Origin: Salinisphaera sp.
GTDB lineage: Bacteria > Pseudomonadota > Gammaproteobacteria > Nevskiales > Salinisphaeraceae
Direction: 5' to 3'
Length of the DNA stretch: 64,000 bases
Assembly (NCBI GenBank): GCA_027858915.1
Contig: JAQIBT010000033.1
Coordinates: 1 to 64,000, forward strand
Shown: positions 52,168-61,069 of the stretch, piece after piece
Position numbering within the stretch: position 1 is the stretch's first letter
Layout: each line of letters begins with the position of its first letter
The notes under the pieces: model-generated
What the model saw: the letters and a program-made list of their open reading frames with translations, nothing else
Told to the model about the DNA's origin: nothing
The model's database searches: none
Translations under genes and position numbers: made by a program

Positions 52168-52443
52168 GTGCGCTATTCAATCCAGGTGAAACCGATCAGC
52201 TTTTTGAAAGCGAACGCTGCAGAGGTTCTTCGCCGCCTAGAAGAACAGCGCGAACCGATTGTCATCACACAGAACGGCGAAGCAAAAGCGGTGCTTCAGG
52301 ACGCGGCGTCTTACGAGCAAACCCAGGAAACGCTGGCGTTGCTCAAGATTCTGGCGCTCGGCCAGCGTGAAGTCGAACAAGACAATGTCAAACCCGTGTC
52401 TGATGTGATCGATCGTCTGCGGGCCAAACGGCTGGAAGAGTAG
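52168..52443 (+). CDS. Phd/YefM-family antitoxin
   Basis: The 91-residue protein starts with GTG at 52168 with CGGAG eight bases before it. The text SFLKANAAEVLRRLEEQREP and VITQNGEAKAVLQDAASYEQ is the classic Phd/YefM DNA-binding domain. The C-terminal acidic helix neutralises the toxin. Its stop shares one base with the toxin GTG. Confidence 0.93.
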   Translation: MRYSIQVKPISFLKANAAEVLRRLEEQREPIVITQNGEAKAVLQDAASYEQTQETLALLKILALGQREVEQDNVKPVSDVIDRLRAKRLEE

Positions 52444-52769
52444 TGTCTTATGACGTGGCGCTCTCTGCGGGAGCGGAGCGTGATCTCGAGGAACTATATG
52501 ACTATATTGCGACGTCCGATTCGCGAGAAAACGCGAATTACGTTCTGGATCGGCTATGGGATATGACCGAGCGGCTCTCCGTCGCGCCCGAGCGCGGTAG
52601 CTATCCAAAAGAACTTTTGGCGCTCGGTATCCGCGACTATCGCCAAGCTTTCTTTAAACCGTACCGTATTATCTATCGCGTTTTCGACAGCTGTGTCGTC
52701 GTCTACCTGATCATCGACGGTCGTCGCGATCTGCAGTCCTTGCTCGAACGACGCTTGCTCCGCAGCTAA
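52443..52769 (+). CDS. ParE/RelE-superfamily toxin
   Basis: The 108-residue toxin has the ParE-type helices LSAGAERDLEELYDYIA and the strand set GIRDYRQAFFKPYRIIYRVF then VVYLIIDGRRDLQSLLERRL. ParE toxins inhibit gyrase; RelE relatives cut mRNA. The sequence is closer to ParE. It is translationally coupled to the antitoxin. Confidence 0.92.
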   Translation: MSYDVALSAGAERDLEELYDYIATSDSRENANYVLDRLWDMTERLSVAPERGSYPKELLALGIRDYRQAFFKPYRIIYRVFDSCVVVYLIIDGRRDLQSLLERRLLRS

Positions 52770-52874
52770 ACCGTGACACCGGCCGGACCGCCGATCTGGG
52801 CCGAGACGACGAAACAGGTGGGCCATCCCATACGAAAATCTGGCGATACGGCGCCAGCGGCACGCTTCGCGGGG

Positions 52875-53008
52875 TAGTACGAAGCTAGACCTGACCCTGA
52901 GAGCGTTTCGGACCTGAGCGTTTCCGCTTTGCTGGCACGCACGATCCGGCCCACCGTTGTGAAATGCAGCCCAAAGTGACTGGCAATCTGCAGATAGCTA
53001 TACCCGCC
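52875..53008 (-). pseudogene. Remnant of a Y1-type transposase (C-terminal helix-turn-helix)
   Basis: On the minus strand the text GYSYLQIASHFGLHFTTVGR then IVRASKAE is the C-terminal helix-turn-helix found in small IS200/REP-associated tyrosine transposases. An in-frame TAG lies just upstream, and the catalytic part is missing. The 3' end coincides with one of the direct-repeat copies. Confidence 0.6.
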
Positions 53009-53137
53009 CTAAGAAGATAAACCCGGCGGCCTTATTGCTGGAAGGCGAGGATTGCTACATTGCTAGACCGCAGCTATTCGCAAATAGTAACGTGTCACCG
53101 TAATAGTCCGATGGCAAAAAGCTGTGGATCAAACGAA

Positions 53138-53169
53138 TAGTACGAAGCTAGACCTGAACCTGAGCGTTT
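53138..53169. repeat. Second copy of the transposase-end repeat
   Basis: TAGTACGAAGCTAGACCTGA is identical to 52875-52894. The next bases are also similar (CCTGAG and CGTTT). It is bounded by the short inverted repeat GGATCAAA/TTTGATCC. Confidence 0.65.
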
Positions 53170-53353
53170 TGTTTATTTTGAACAAAACGGATAGCAAGAA
53201 GTAAGGTTCGTCTCAGGGAACCCAAACATTTGATCCGATAATGATAATGAGCAACGATCAGGACACGCCGATGCGGCCGATCGACCGCGTTGCAACGTAC
53301 TCGCGCATCTCGGACCGGCTGCATGTAATAGTCGACTTATCAAGGAAGGCTGA

Positions 53354-53785
53354 ATGCCCAAGAACAAGCCACGTCACGACACGCTTTTGCGAGAGAACCG
53401 TGAACTGCGCAGACAACTCGCGGAGAAGCCCGGCCGTCAGACGCAGCGCGAAATCTTCAAAACCATACGGGAGCTTTGCAAGCCCGCAATAATGCTCGGC
53501 ATTCCGTGTTGGGCGGCGGTCGAGATCTTTAACGCTTGGGCCGGAACTGCGACCGATGTGAACATCGCGGTGGAATTTATCGGCAGCTTGAAGGTCTCAA
53601 CGACTATCGTTTTCTCTTACAGCTTGGTCGCGACATGGTACGGCTGGAAACAGCGCCGATTGCGTCTCCGCGTTGTTTCGTCGCAAGATATTCATATAAA
53701 GGAACTCGAAACCGGATATGATCCAGACCGATCCAGTAGCGGGCTCGATAGCCAAGGCCAACCCCGGCAGGAAGACGACTCATGA
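53354..53785 (+). CDS. Unknown small membrane protein (first gene of a pair)
   Basis: The 143-residue protein has a charged N-terminal helix (LLRENRELRRQLAEKPGRQ), two likely membrane spans (about 43-63, PAIMLGIPCWAAVEIFNAW, and about 72-95, FIGSLKVSTTIVFSYSLVA) and a charged, Ser/Asp-rich tail. AAGGAAGG lies four bases before the ATG. It overlaps the next gene by four bases. Base composition looks lower in GC than the core genes. I do not recognise the family. It lies directly after toxin-antitoxin genes and transposon debris, so it may belong to an acquired stress or defence module. Confidence 0.65.
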   Translation: MPKNKPRHDTLLRENRELRRQLAEKPGRQTQREIFKTIRELCKPAIMLGIPCWAAVEIFNAWAGTATDVNIAVEFIGSLKVSTTIVFSYSLVATWYGWKQRRLRLRVVSSQDIHIKELETGYDPDRSSSGLDSQGQPRQEDDS

Positions 53786-54357
53786 CACACGAACAGCTAG
53801 CGATCGCGCTTCAGTCCGCATTGGGGATAGCTCTTTGGTGCGCGTTTCTCTTTTGGCTTTATCCACACTATCGTATCGAGGAATTCCGTCAGCGTGTTTT
53901 TGAACTGCGCCAGAAGATGTTTCGAGAGGCTGCAGCCGGTCGAATCGATTTCAACGATCCAGCTTACGGGATGCTACGCACAACGATGAACGGTATGCTC
54001 GGATACGCGCACGAGCTCTCCGTGTGGGTGCTGCTATTTGAAGCGACCCAAGGTCCTAAAGAGACGGGCGGCGATTATCGTGCCGCTTGGGAAAAGAACG
54101 TCAGTTGCTTGGAGGCCCGACAGCAAAAGATTATCCGTCGCTTGCGCTCAGAGATGGACTTCGAGACCTTGAGGTTCCTCATCATGCGTTCGGTGGTGCT
54201 ATCAACGGGTGCGGCGCTGATCCGAGCTCTCTCTCATGTTCGCCATCTTAATCGGAAATTTTCGCCCCATGCGGCTGGCTGGTTCAACACTATCGACAGC
54301 ACCGCGTATAGCATGGGCAGAGAAAACAGATCAGGTCATCGACACATCAATGCGTGA
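53782..54357 (+). CDS. Unknown membrane-anchored protein (second gene of a pair)
   Basis: The 191-residue protein has one N-terminal membrane helix (about 7-28, IALQSALGIALWCAFLFWLY). A conserved-looking motif follows: RVFELRQKMFREAA, then DFNDPAYGMLRTTMNGMLGY. The rest is helical and charged (LEARQQKIIRRLRSEM). It overlaps the upstream gene by ATGA. The RqklFe..a..g.i.f..paY..lR...N pattern suggests a cytoplasmic domain of a widespread but uncharacterised family. No catalytic residues are evident. Its role, perhaps together with the first gene as a membrane complex, is unknown. Confidence 0.7.
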   Translation: MTHEQLAIALQSALGIALWCAFLFWLYPHYRIEEFRQRVFELRQKMFREAAAGRIDFNDPAYGMLRTTMNGMLGYAHELSVWVLLFEATQGPKETGGDYRAAWEKNVSCLEARQQKIIRRLRSEMDFETLRFLIMRSVVLSTGAALIRALSHVRHLNRKFSPHAAGWFNTIDSTAYSMGRENRSGHRHINA

Positions 54358-54581
54358 ATTAAGCTTGCTCTGAAAATTGGTATGAACATTTACCAGTGAA
54401 TGTTCCCATCCTGAGCTCGTTCAAAGCCTGATTTCTATTTCTTGGGAAATTGCGTTTGAACGGTTGATTAAACTGGCGAGCAAGACCACGGTTTCTGCAT
54501 TATCCCGTCGTAGTCGCCGTCAGGTACGGCCGGGCGGGAGCCGTGAATATTTGTGACACAACGGCTGGAGCTGGCGCGTAG
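54358..54581. other. Gap downstream of the unknown pair
   Basis: This stretch holds GAACATT (54384-54390) and AATGTTC (54399-54405), a perfect 7-bp inverted repeat with an 8-base loop, and GTTCAAA/TTTGAAC about 36 bases apart. No gene was recognised. It marks the right end of the accessory stretch. Confidence 0.4.
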
Positions 54582-54609
54582 AAAGAGCGTCTTTCTTCCG
54601 ACGCTCTTT
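54582..54609. terminator. Hairpin terminator after oppD
   Basis: AAAGAGCGTC (54582-54591) and GACGCTCTTT (54600-54609) form a perfect 10-bp stem. T-rich sequence lies on both sides, so it can end leftward oppABCD transcription and rightward transcription from the unknown pair. Confidence 0.8.
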
Positions 54610-54635
54610 TCGCCGATCCAGCGATGGGCACGAAC

Positions 54636-55445
54636 TCAGCCCTCCAACCGCGGAATCGCTGCCAGTAGATCGCGGGTGTACTGCGCCTCGGGGGCACGAA
54701 ATATCTGCTCGATTGGCCCGTGCTCGACCAGATCGCCTCGGCGCATTACAAGTGCCCGGCTGCACTGGCCGGCGATCACGCCCAGATCGTGGGTGATCAG
54801 GATCAGCGCGGTATGGGTCCGGGCCCGTAGTTCGTCGATCAGGTCCAGAATCTCGGCCTGAACGGTGACGTCCAGCGCGGTGGTTGGCTCGTCGGCGATC
54901 AGGATCTCGGGCTCACAGGACAAGGCCATGGCAATCATCACGCGTTGACGCATGCCGCCCGAGAACTGGTGCGGATAATATTTGATGCGCCGTGCGGCCT
55001 CGGGAATACGCACGGCTTCCAGCATGTCGATGGCGGCCTGCATCGCTTCACGCCGGCCCATGCCGCGATGGGCACGCAGCACCTCGATCATCTGGGTGGA
55101 GATCTTCAGATGCGGATTGAGCGCAGTCATTGGGTCCTGGAAGATCATGGCAATTCGTGCGCCGCGTACCTTCCGCAGAATCCGCGGTTTAGCAGACAGC
55201 AACTCGATATCGCCCTGCTTTCCACTGCCTGTCAGCGTCGCTGTGCCGCTGATTTTCGCGTTCGGCGCAAGCAGGCCTATAAGCCCGAGCACGGTCTGGC
55301 TCTTGCCAGAGCCGGATTCGCCGACGATACCCAGCGCCTCGCCGCGCTCGAGTGTGAAATCCAGGGCGTGGACTGCATCCACGACCGCGTCATGCGTTTC
55401 GAAGTCGATCTTGAGATTACGTACTTCGAGTAGTGGCCTGCTCAT
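54636..55445 (-). CDS. oppD: Oligopeptide ABC transporter ATPase OppD, short form
   Basis: The 269-residue ATPase has Walker A GESGSGKSQ, Q-loop FQDPMTALNPH, signature SGGMRQR, Walker B ILIADEPTTALD and switch HDLGV. It ends at LLAAIPRLEG. Typical OppD proteins have another 50-65 residues, the oligopeptide extension with cysteines, which is missing here. OppF, 8.8 kb away, keeps its extension. The truncation fits a rearrangement at this end of the operon, though some short OppD proteins may exist. oppC ends seven bases upstream. Confidence 0.9.
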   Translation of the reverse strand: MSRPLLEVRNLKIDFETHDAVVDAVHALDFTLERGEALGIVGESGSGKSQTVLGLIGLLAPNAKISGTATLTGSGKQGDIELLSAKPRILRKVRGARIAMIFQDPMTALNPHLKISTQMIEVLRAHRGMGRREAMQAAIDMLEAVRIPEAARRIKYYPHQFSGGMRQRVMIAMALSCEPEILIADEPTTALDVTVQAEILDLIDELRARTHTALILITHDLGVIAGQCSRALVMRRGDLVEHGPIEQIFRAPEAQYTRDLLAAIPRLEG

Positions 55446-55451
55446 GGGCAG

Positions 55452-56339
55452 CTACCGATCCTTGGGATCGAGCGCATCACGCAGCCCGTCGCCGATAAAG
55501 TTGAAGCAGAACAGCGTGACGGCCAGGAAGATCGACGGGATGATGAGCAGCCAGGGCGCGACGCTCATCTCGCTAGTGCCGTCGTTGATCAGGGCACCCC
55601 AGGAGGTAGCCGGCGGCTGCACGCCGAGCCCCAGATAACTCAGAAAGGATTCGAACAGAATCACCTGCGGGATCGTAAGCGTGACATAGACCACTACCAG
55701 CCCCAGCAGATTAGGCACGATATGGCGCGCGATGATGCCCGGCGTGCCCGCACCGGCCATGCGTGCGGCCTCGATATAAGGCTGCTGCTTGATCGACAGC
55801 GTCTGACCGCGAACGATCCGGGCCATGTCCAGCCAGCTCACGGCGCCAATAGCCGCAAACAGCAACAGCAGGTTTCGACCGAAGAACACAACCAGCAGGA
55901 TCACGAAGAACATGAACGGCAGCGAATACAGGATATCGACGATCCGCATCATCAGGTTATCCGTACGGCCACCGAGGTAGCCCGACGTAGCGCCGTAGGT
56001 CACGCCGATGATCAGGCTCACGAAGGTGGTGACGATCCCCACCATGAGCGATATCCGGCCCCCGTTGAGGGTCCGCACGAACAGATCCCGGCCGACTGCG
56101 TCAGTGCCGAAGAAATGCCCGCTGGCCCAGGACGGCGCGGTCCAGATCGCATCGTAATCCTGTGAGTAGTAGTTGAAAGGCGACAGCCAGGGCCCGACGA
56201 CCACTGCCAGCGTGATCAGCCCCAGCAGTACGAGCGACGCCATGGCGGCCCGGTTGGCCTTGAGTCGACGCCAGGCATCGCGACCCAGGCTGTTGCCGCG
56301 TGCTGCGTTCTCCAGACTGTCTCTCTTGCGCGAGATCAT
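55452..56339 (-). CDS. oppC: Oligopeptide ABC transporter permease OppC
   Basis: The 295-residue inner-membrane permease has an N-terminal charged tail, then six spans with the first at about 34-54. The EAA loop is EAARMAGAGTPGIIARHIVPN. FGTDAVGRDLFVR is the family's first conserved block. The ATG at 56339 overlaps the oppB stop (TGATG). Confidence 0.94.
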   Translation of the reverse strand: MISRKRDSLENAARGNSLGRDAWRRLKANRAAMASLVLLGLITLAVVVGPWLSPFNYYSQDYDAIWTAPSWASGHFFGTDAVGRDLFVRTLNGGRISLMVGIVTTFVSLIIGVTYGATSGYLGGRTDNLMMRIVDILYSLPFMFFVILLVVFFGRNLLLLFAAIGAVSWLDMARIVRGQTLSIKQQPYIEAARMAGAGTPGIIARHIVPNLLGLVVVYVTLTIPQVILFESFLSYLGLGVQPPATSWGALINDGTSEMSVAPWLLIIPSIFLAVTLFCFNFIGDGLRDALDPKDR

Positions 56340-57253
56340 CAATACGTCACTCGCGGATCGAGCCAGCCGTAGATTACATCGACCAGCAGATTGAAGCCGA
56401 TGATGATGATGCCGTAGAACAGGGTGATGCCCAGCACGAGCGTGTAATCCCGGTTGAGCGCGCCGGTGACGAAGAACCGGCCCAGCCCGGGAATCCCGAA
56501 GATCTGCTCGACCACCACCGAACCGGTGAGAATCCCGGCCGCCGCCGGCCCGAGAAACGACACCACCGGCAACAAGGCGGCCGGCAGAACGTGTACGAAA
56601 AACACCCGGAAACCGGACAGGCCCTTGGCGCGCGCGGTACGGATATAGTTCGAGCGCAGCACCTCGATGGTAGAGGCACGCATCAAACGTGTGACATAAG
56701 CGACATACATGGCCGCCAGCGCCAGCACGGGCATCACATAGCTCTGCCAGCCATCCAGCCCACCGGCCGGCAGCCAGTCGTTATAGACCGCAAAGACGAG
56801 CACCATCAACGGCCCGAGTACGAAGTTGGGCACCGAGATGCCGGCCAGCGACAATCCCATCGCTCCGTAATCGGCCGTGTGGTTCTGATGCACAGCCGCC
56901 AGCATGCCCAGCGGTATGCCCAGCGCCAGCGCGAGCGCGAGTGCGGCAGCACCTAGCGTCAGCGAGACCGGAAAGCCGGCAGCGATCAGCGAATTCACGC
57001 TGGTGTTCTTGTACTGAAACGACGTGCCGAAATCCAGATGCGCGATATTGAGCAGATAGCGCCGGTATTGCTGAATCAGTGGTTCGTTCATGTGGTACTT
57101 GGCTTCGAGGTTGGCCCGTACCTCCGGCGTCATCGGCCGATCGCCGTCCAACGGGCTGCCGGGCGCCAGATGGACCAGCGCGAAGGTCAGCGTCAACAGG
57201 ATGAAGATGGTGGGGATCGCCCCCAGCAGGCGCTTGACGATATAAGCCATCAT
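56339..57253 (-). CDS. oppB: Oligopeptide ABC transporter permease OppB
   Basis: The 304-residue permease starts MMAYIVKRLLGAIPTIFILL. Six spans are visible and the EAA loop reads RTARAKGLSGFRVFFVHVLP. LAPGSPLDG is the typical block after the first helix. Two ATG codons are adjacent and the first overlaps the stop of oppA. Confidence 0.94.
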   Translation of the reverse strand: MMAYIVKRLLGAIPTIFILLTLTFALVHLAPGSPLDGDRPMTPEVRANLEAKYHMNEPLIQQYRRYLLNIAHLDFGTSFQYKNTSVNSLIAAGFPVSLTLGAAALALALALGIPLGMLAAVHQNHTADYGAMGLSLAGISVPNFVLGPLMVLVFAVYNDWLPAGGLDGWQSYVMPVLALAAMYVAYVTRLMRASTIEVLRSNYIRTARAKGLSGFRVFFVHVLPAALLPVVSFLGPAAAGILTGSVVVEQIFGIPGLGRFFVTGALNRDYTLVLGITLFYGIIIIGFNLLVDVIYGWLDPRVTY

Positions 57254-58953
57254 CAGTGGTTCTCCTGCTTGTCATTGGCAGGCGGCGGCGATGTCTGGCT
57301 GGCAGTGCCGGCGGGCACGATGTCCAGATCCTTGCTGTAGTAGTTATCCAGCGGATTGGGCACAAAGCCTTTGACGTAGGGCTTGATCAGATGATGATTG
57401 GTCCAGAAAAAGATGGGCATCAACGGCGCGTCGTGCAGCAGGGCGGCTTCGGCCGTGTGCATCAGAGCCGTACGCTGCGGGCCGTTGGGCACATGTTCGG
57501 ATGCGGCTTGGGCCTTGTCGTAGACCGCGCTGTGATAGCCGGTGTAGTTGAGCGCGGCATGCGAATTGAGGATCGAGAAGAACGTGTTGGGGTCCTCGTA
57601 GTCGCCTATCCAGCCGCCCCAGAATATCTGGGTATCGAACTGGTTGCGGGTAGTCTGCAGAAAGACCTTCCATTCTTCATTGCGCGGCGTGATCTCGACC
57701 CCCAGCACCTTGCGCCACATGGCCGCGGCCACCAGCGACAGCGTCTTGCCGATGCCGCCGGTGGGATACAGGAATTCGGCCTTGAGCGGATGCTGGTCGG
57801 AATAACCGGCCTCCTGATACAGCTTGCGCGCCATCGCGTCGCGCCGTTTGTCCGACCAGTCGGCCCATTGGTAACGCACGCTGTCGTAGCCCTGGACCGC
57901 CGTCGGAATCCAGCTGTAAGCCGGAATCTGCCCGCCGCGCAGGATCTTGTCGACGATGACCTGGCGGTTGAGCGCCATGGACAACGCCAGGCGCAGCTTG
58001 CGATTGTCCTTGAACGGCGCGCGGGTGACGTTCATGCCGAAGTAGGCAATACCGAGAGTGGGGACGGTATGCAGCTGTTTCGGGATATTGGCCTTGATTG
58101 CATCCAGATCGGCGGCCGGCACACTGTAGGTCCAGTCCAGTCCGCCGGCCTGATAACGCGACAGTTCTGACTTGCTGTTGTCGATCGGGTAGTACTCGAC
58201 CTGATCGATACGGGTATGGGCGTTATCCCAGTATTGTCGGTTGCGCACCAGCACGATCTTGTCGTTCACGCGCCACTGTTTGAGTTGGTAGGCGCCGTTG
58301 CTCACCGAGTGGGCCGGCTGGGTGAAGGCATCGCCCCATTTTTTGACTGCCGGCGGATAGACCGGGTCGCTGCTGACGTGGGCCAGCGTCTGTAGAAAGA
58401 ACGGCGTGGGCTTGTCGAGCCGAATCTGCAAGGTGTGCTTGTCGAGCGCCTTCACCCCTAGCGTGGCCGGCGTCTTATCGCCGTTGATGATAGCCGTCGC
58501 ATTGACGATCGGGGCGTGGATATCGGCATAGGGGGATGCGGTCTTGGGATCGACCATACGGCGGAAGCTGAACACATAATCGCCTGCGGTAACCGGCGCG
58601 CCGTTGGACCAGCGGGCGTTATCGCGCAGATGGAACGTATACGTCTTGCGATCGGCGCTGATCTCCCAGGTCTTGGCGTCTGCTGGCAATATCCCGCCCT
58701 TGTGGCCGGTGATGACCAGGCCTTCATAGAGATCCTGCAGGATACCGGCCGCTGGCACGCCCGAGGCCTGATGCGGATCCAGCGTGCCGGGCTCGGAGCC
58801 GTTGCCCTTGCGCAGTACCTTGGTGCCGTCAGCGTGGATATCCGGCTGTATACGATTGGGGAAATCGCTGCGGTCGCTGCTGCATCCGGCGACCAACACG
58901 ACCAGCATGACGCAGCTCGCAGCTATCCAGGACACCAATCGGCGTTCGGGCAT
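57253..58953 (-). CDS. oppA: Oligopeptide-binding lipoprotein OppA
   Basis: The 566-residue solute-binding lipoprotein has lipobox LVAGC near residue 25. The family block EPGTLDPHQASGVPAAGILQ is followed by YTFHLRDNARWSNGAPVTA and YVFSFRRMVDP. It captures peptides in the periplasm for OppBCDF. The length matches E. coli OppA (543). AAAGGAA precedes the ATG at 58953, choosing it over two in-frame TTG codons just upstream. It starts 82 bases after the mnmG stop in the same direction. Confidence 0.95.
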   Translation of the reverse strand: MPERRLVSWIAASCVMLVVLVAGCSSDRSDFPNRIQPDIHADGTKVLRKGNGSEPGTLDPHQASGVPAAGILQDLYEGLVITGHKGGILPADAKTWEISADRKTYTFHLRDNARWSNGAPVTAGDYVFSFRRMVDPKTASPYADIHAPIVNATAIINGDKTPATLGVKALDKHTLQIRLDKPTPFFLQTLAHVSSDPVYPPAVKKWGDAFTQPAHSVSNGAYQLKQWRVNDKIVLVRNRQYWDNAHTRIDQVEYYPIDNSKSELSRYQAGGLDWTYSVPAADLDAIKANIPKQLHTVPTLGIAYFGMNVTRAPFKDNRKLRLALSMALNRQVIVDKILRGGQIPAYSWIPTAVQGYDSVRYQWADWSDKRRDAMARKLYQEAGYSDQHPLKAEFLYPTGGIGKTLSLVAAAMWRKVLGVEITPRNEEWKVFLQTTRNQFDTQIFWGGWIGDYEDPNTFFSILNSHAALNYTGYHSAVYDKAQAASEHVPNGPQRTALMHTAEAALLHDAPLMPIFFWTNHHLIKPYVKGFVPNPLDNYYSKDLDIVPAGTASQTSPPPANDKQENH

Positions 58954-59035
58954 CAACAATTCCTTTCCCCCTTGGAACGTCAGCCAGATTACACCAAGCG
59001 ATCCGACTCGCGCGGCAACGACCTAACCGCCCGGA

Positions 59036-60952
59036 TCAGGCGCTTCGGGCCAGCCGCGCGCCTTGCTTCTTCAGCTGCACCAGCAGCAGCGACACTGCCG
59101 CCGGCGTCATGCCCGGAATCCGTGCGGCCTGACCCAGCGTCGCCGGCCGGATATCGTCCAGCTTGCCGGTCAGTTCGTTGGACAGGCCCGAGACCGCGCG
59201 ATAATCGAAGTCGGGCGGAAATCCGGTCTCCTCGTGTGCGCGGGCCCGTTCGATCTCGCCGTTCTGGCGTGCGATATACCCGGCATAGCGGGCCTGGACC
59301 TCTACCTGCTCGCCGACCGAGATCGCAGCTTCGGGCGACATGCCGTCTGTGTCGGCCGAGCCGATACCGGTACGCGCCACCAGGTCCGCATGGCCGATAC
59401 CCGGCCGCTTGAGCAGATCGGCTGCCGACACGGCTTCCTTGAGCGGGTTGCCAAGCCAGGCTGCACCAGCGTCCTGGCCGAGGTCCGCTGGCTTGATCGC
59501 AATATCAGCCAGACGTGCCTGCTCGCGGCCCACCGCTTCGCGCTTGATATCGAACGCCTGCCAGCGTGCTTCGTCGACCAGGCCCAGCTCGTGGCCGATC
59601 GGCGTCAGCCGCGTATCGGCGTTGTCCTCGCGCAGCAGGAGTCGATGCTCGGCGCGCGAGGTGAACATCCGATAAGGCTCGATCGTGCCGCGAGTGATCA
59701 GATCGTCTACCAGCACGCCGAGATAAGCGTCGTGCCGCCCCGGCCACCAGGGCGCTTCGCCGGCAGACGCGCGCGCGGCATTAATGCCAGCCAGCAGGCC
59801 TTGTGCAGCGGCTTCTTCATAGCCGGTGGTGCCGTTGATCTGACCGGCGAAATACAGGCCGGCGATCGCCTTGGTCTCGAGCGAGTACGACAGCCCGCGC
59901 GGATCGAAATAATCGTATTCGATGGCATAGCCGGGGCGCGTGATATGTGCGTTCTCGAAGCCGGCGATCGAGCGCACCATGGCCAACTGGGTTTCGAACG
60001 ACAGGCTGGTGGAAATACCGTTCGGATAAACCTCGGCGGCCGTCAGCCCTTCTGGCTCGATAAATATCTGGTGGGCGTCCTTGTCGGCAAACCGCACAAC
60101 TTTGTCTTCGATCGACGGGCAATAGCGCGGGCCAACCGACTCGATATGCCCGGCATACATCGCCGATTCACCAATATTCTCGCGAATATACGCATGCGTC
60201 TCGGCGTTGGTATAAGTGATATGGCAACAGACCTGACGCGGATGCTCGGCGCGGCGGCCCATGAACGAGAACACCGGAGTCGGATCGTCGCCCGGCTGCT
60301 CGGCGAGCTGGGAATAATCGATTGACCTGGCATCAATACGCGGCGGCGTGCCGGTCTTGAGCCGGCCAACCGGCAATTCGAGCGCCCGCAGGCGTTCGGC
60401 CAATGCGTTCGACGGCGCATCCCCGGCACGCCCGCCGCCAAAGCGCTTGTGGCCGATATGGATCGTACCGCCGAGGAAAGTACCGACGGTCAAGGCCACG
60501 GACGGCGCGTGGAAAGCCAGGCCCATCGTCGTAGTCACGCCCGTGACACGATGATTTTCGACGATCAGATCGGCCACTGACTGCTGAAACAGATGCAGGT
60601 TCGGCTGGTTTTCGACCATCTCGCGCACGGCCGCCTTGTACAACGCGCGATCAGCCTGCGCGCGCGTGGCCCGTACCGCCGGGCCCTTGCGGGCATTGAG
60701 CGTCCGGAACTGGATACCACCACGATCGGCCGCCCGCGCCATCACGCCGCCCAACGCATCGATCTCACGCACCAGGTGGCCCTTGCCGATACCGCCAATC
60801 GCCGGATTACAGGACATCTGACCGATGGTCTCGATATTATCGGTGAGCAGCAGCGTACGCCGGCCCATGCGGGCCGCCGCGGTTGCGGCTTCAGTGCCCG
60901 CGTGGCCGCCACCGATTACGATGACGTCGAAATGCGTCTGGCTGTTGTACAT
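59036..60952 (-). CDS. mnmG: tRNA uridine 5-carboxymethylaminomethyl modification enzyme MnmG
   Basis: The 638-residue FAD protein works with MnmE to modify U34 of certain tRNAs. The FAD loop is [10 protein letters not shown], followed by [26 protein letters not shown] and [16 protein letters not shown]. The C-terminal MnmE-binding part ends [19 protein letters not shown]. In most gammaproteobacteria rsmG, parA and parB follow mnmG near the origin. Here oppA follows, so the usual cluster is broken. Confidence 0.96.
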   Translation of the reverse strand: MYNSQTHFDVIVIGGGHAGTEAATAAARMGRRTLLLTDNIETIGQMSCNPAIGGIGKGHLVREIDALGGVMARAADRGGIQFRTLNARKGPAVRATRAQADRALYKAAVREMVENQPNLHLFQQSVADLIVENHRVTGVTTTMGLAFHAPSVALTVGTFLGGTIHIGHKRFGGGRAGDAPSNALAERLRALELPVGRLKTGTPPRIDARSIDYSQLAEQPGDDPTPVFSFMGRRAEHPRQVCCHITYTNAETHAYIRENIGESAMYAGHIESVGPRYCPSIEDKVVRFADKDAHQIFIEPEGLTAAEVYPNGISTSLSFETQLAMVRSIAGFENAHITRPGYAIEYDYFDPRGLSYSLETKAIAGLYFAGQINGTTGYEEAAAQGLLAGINAARASAGEAPWWPGRHDAYLGVLVDDLITRGTIEPYRMFTSRAEHRLLLREDNADTRLTPIGHELGLVDEARWQAFDIKREAVGREQARLADIAIKPADLGQDAGAAWLGNPLKEAVSAADLLKRPGIGHADLVARTGIGSADTDGMSPEAAISVGEQVEVQARYAGYIARQNGEIERARAHEETGFPPDFDYRAVSGLSNELTGKLDDIRPATLGQAARIPGMTPAAVSLLLVQLKKQGARLARSA

Positions 60953-61069
60953 GGGCTGTGCTCCCAACGTGGTCGTCGGCGCGCGTGAAATATATTAGCC
61001 GCGTAGTTTAACGCGCGAGCCTTGCGAAGTTGAATCTGGCCGCATCCGCGGCAGGACCCATTACCCCGG

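Larger units (their letters stand above)
52770..53353. other. Accessory intergenic region with transposon debris
   Basis: The 584-bp gap holds the 3' end of a degraded transposase (minus strand), two direct-repeat copies starting TAGTACGAAGCTAGACCTGA (52875 and 53138), arms GGATCAAA (53126-53133) and TTTGATCC (53229-53236) around the second copy, and an AT-rich hairpin CGTTTTGTT/AACAAAACG (53165-53173, 53181-53189). It is a relic of past insertions. Confidence 0.6.
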
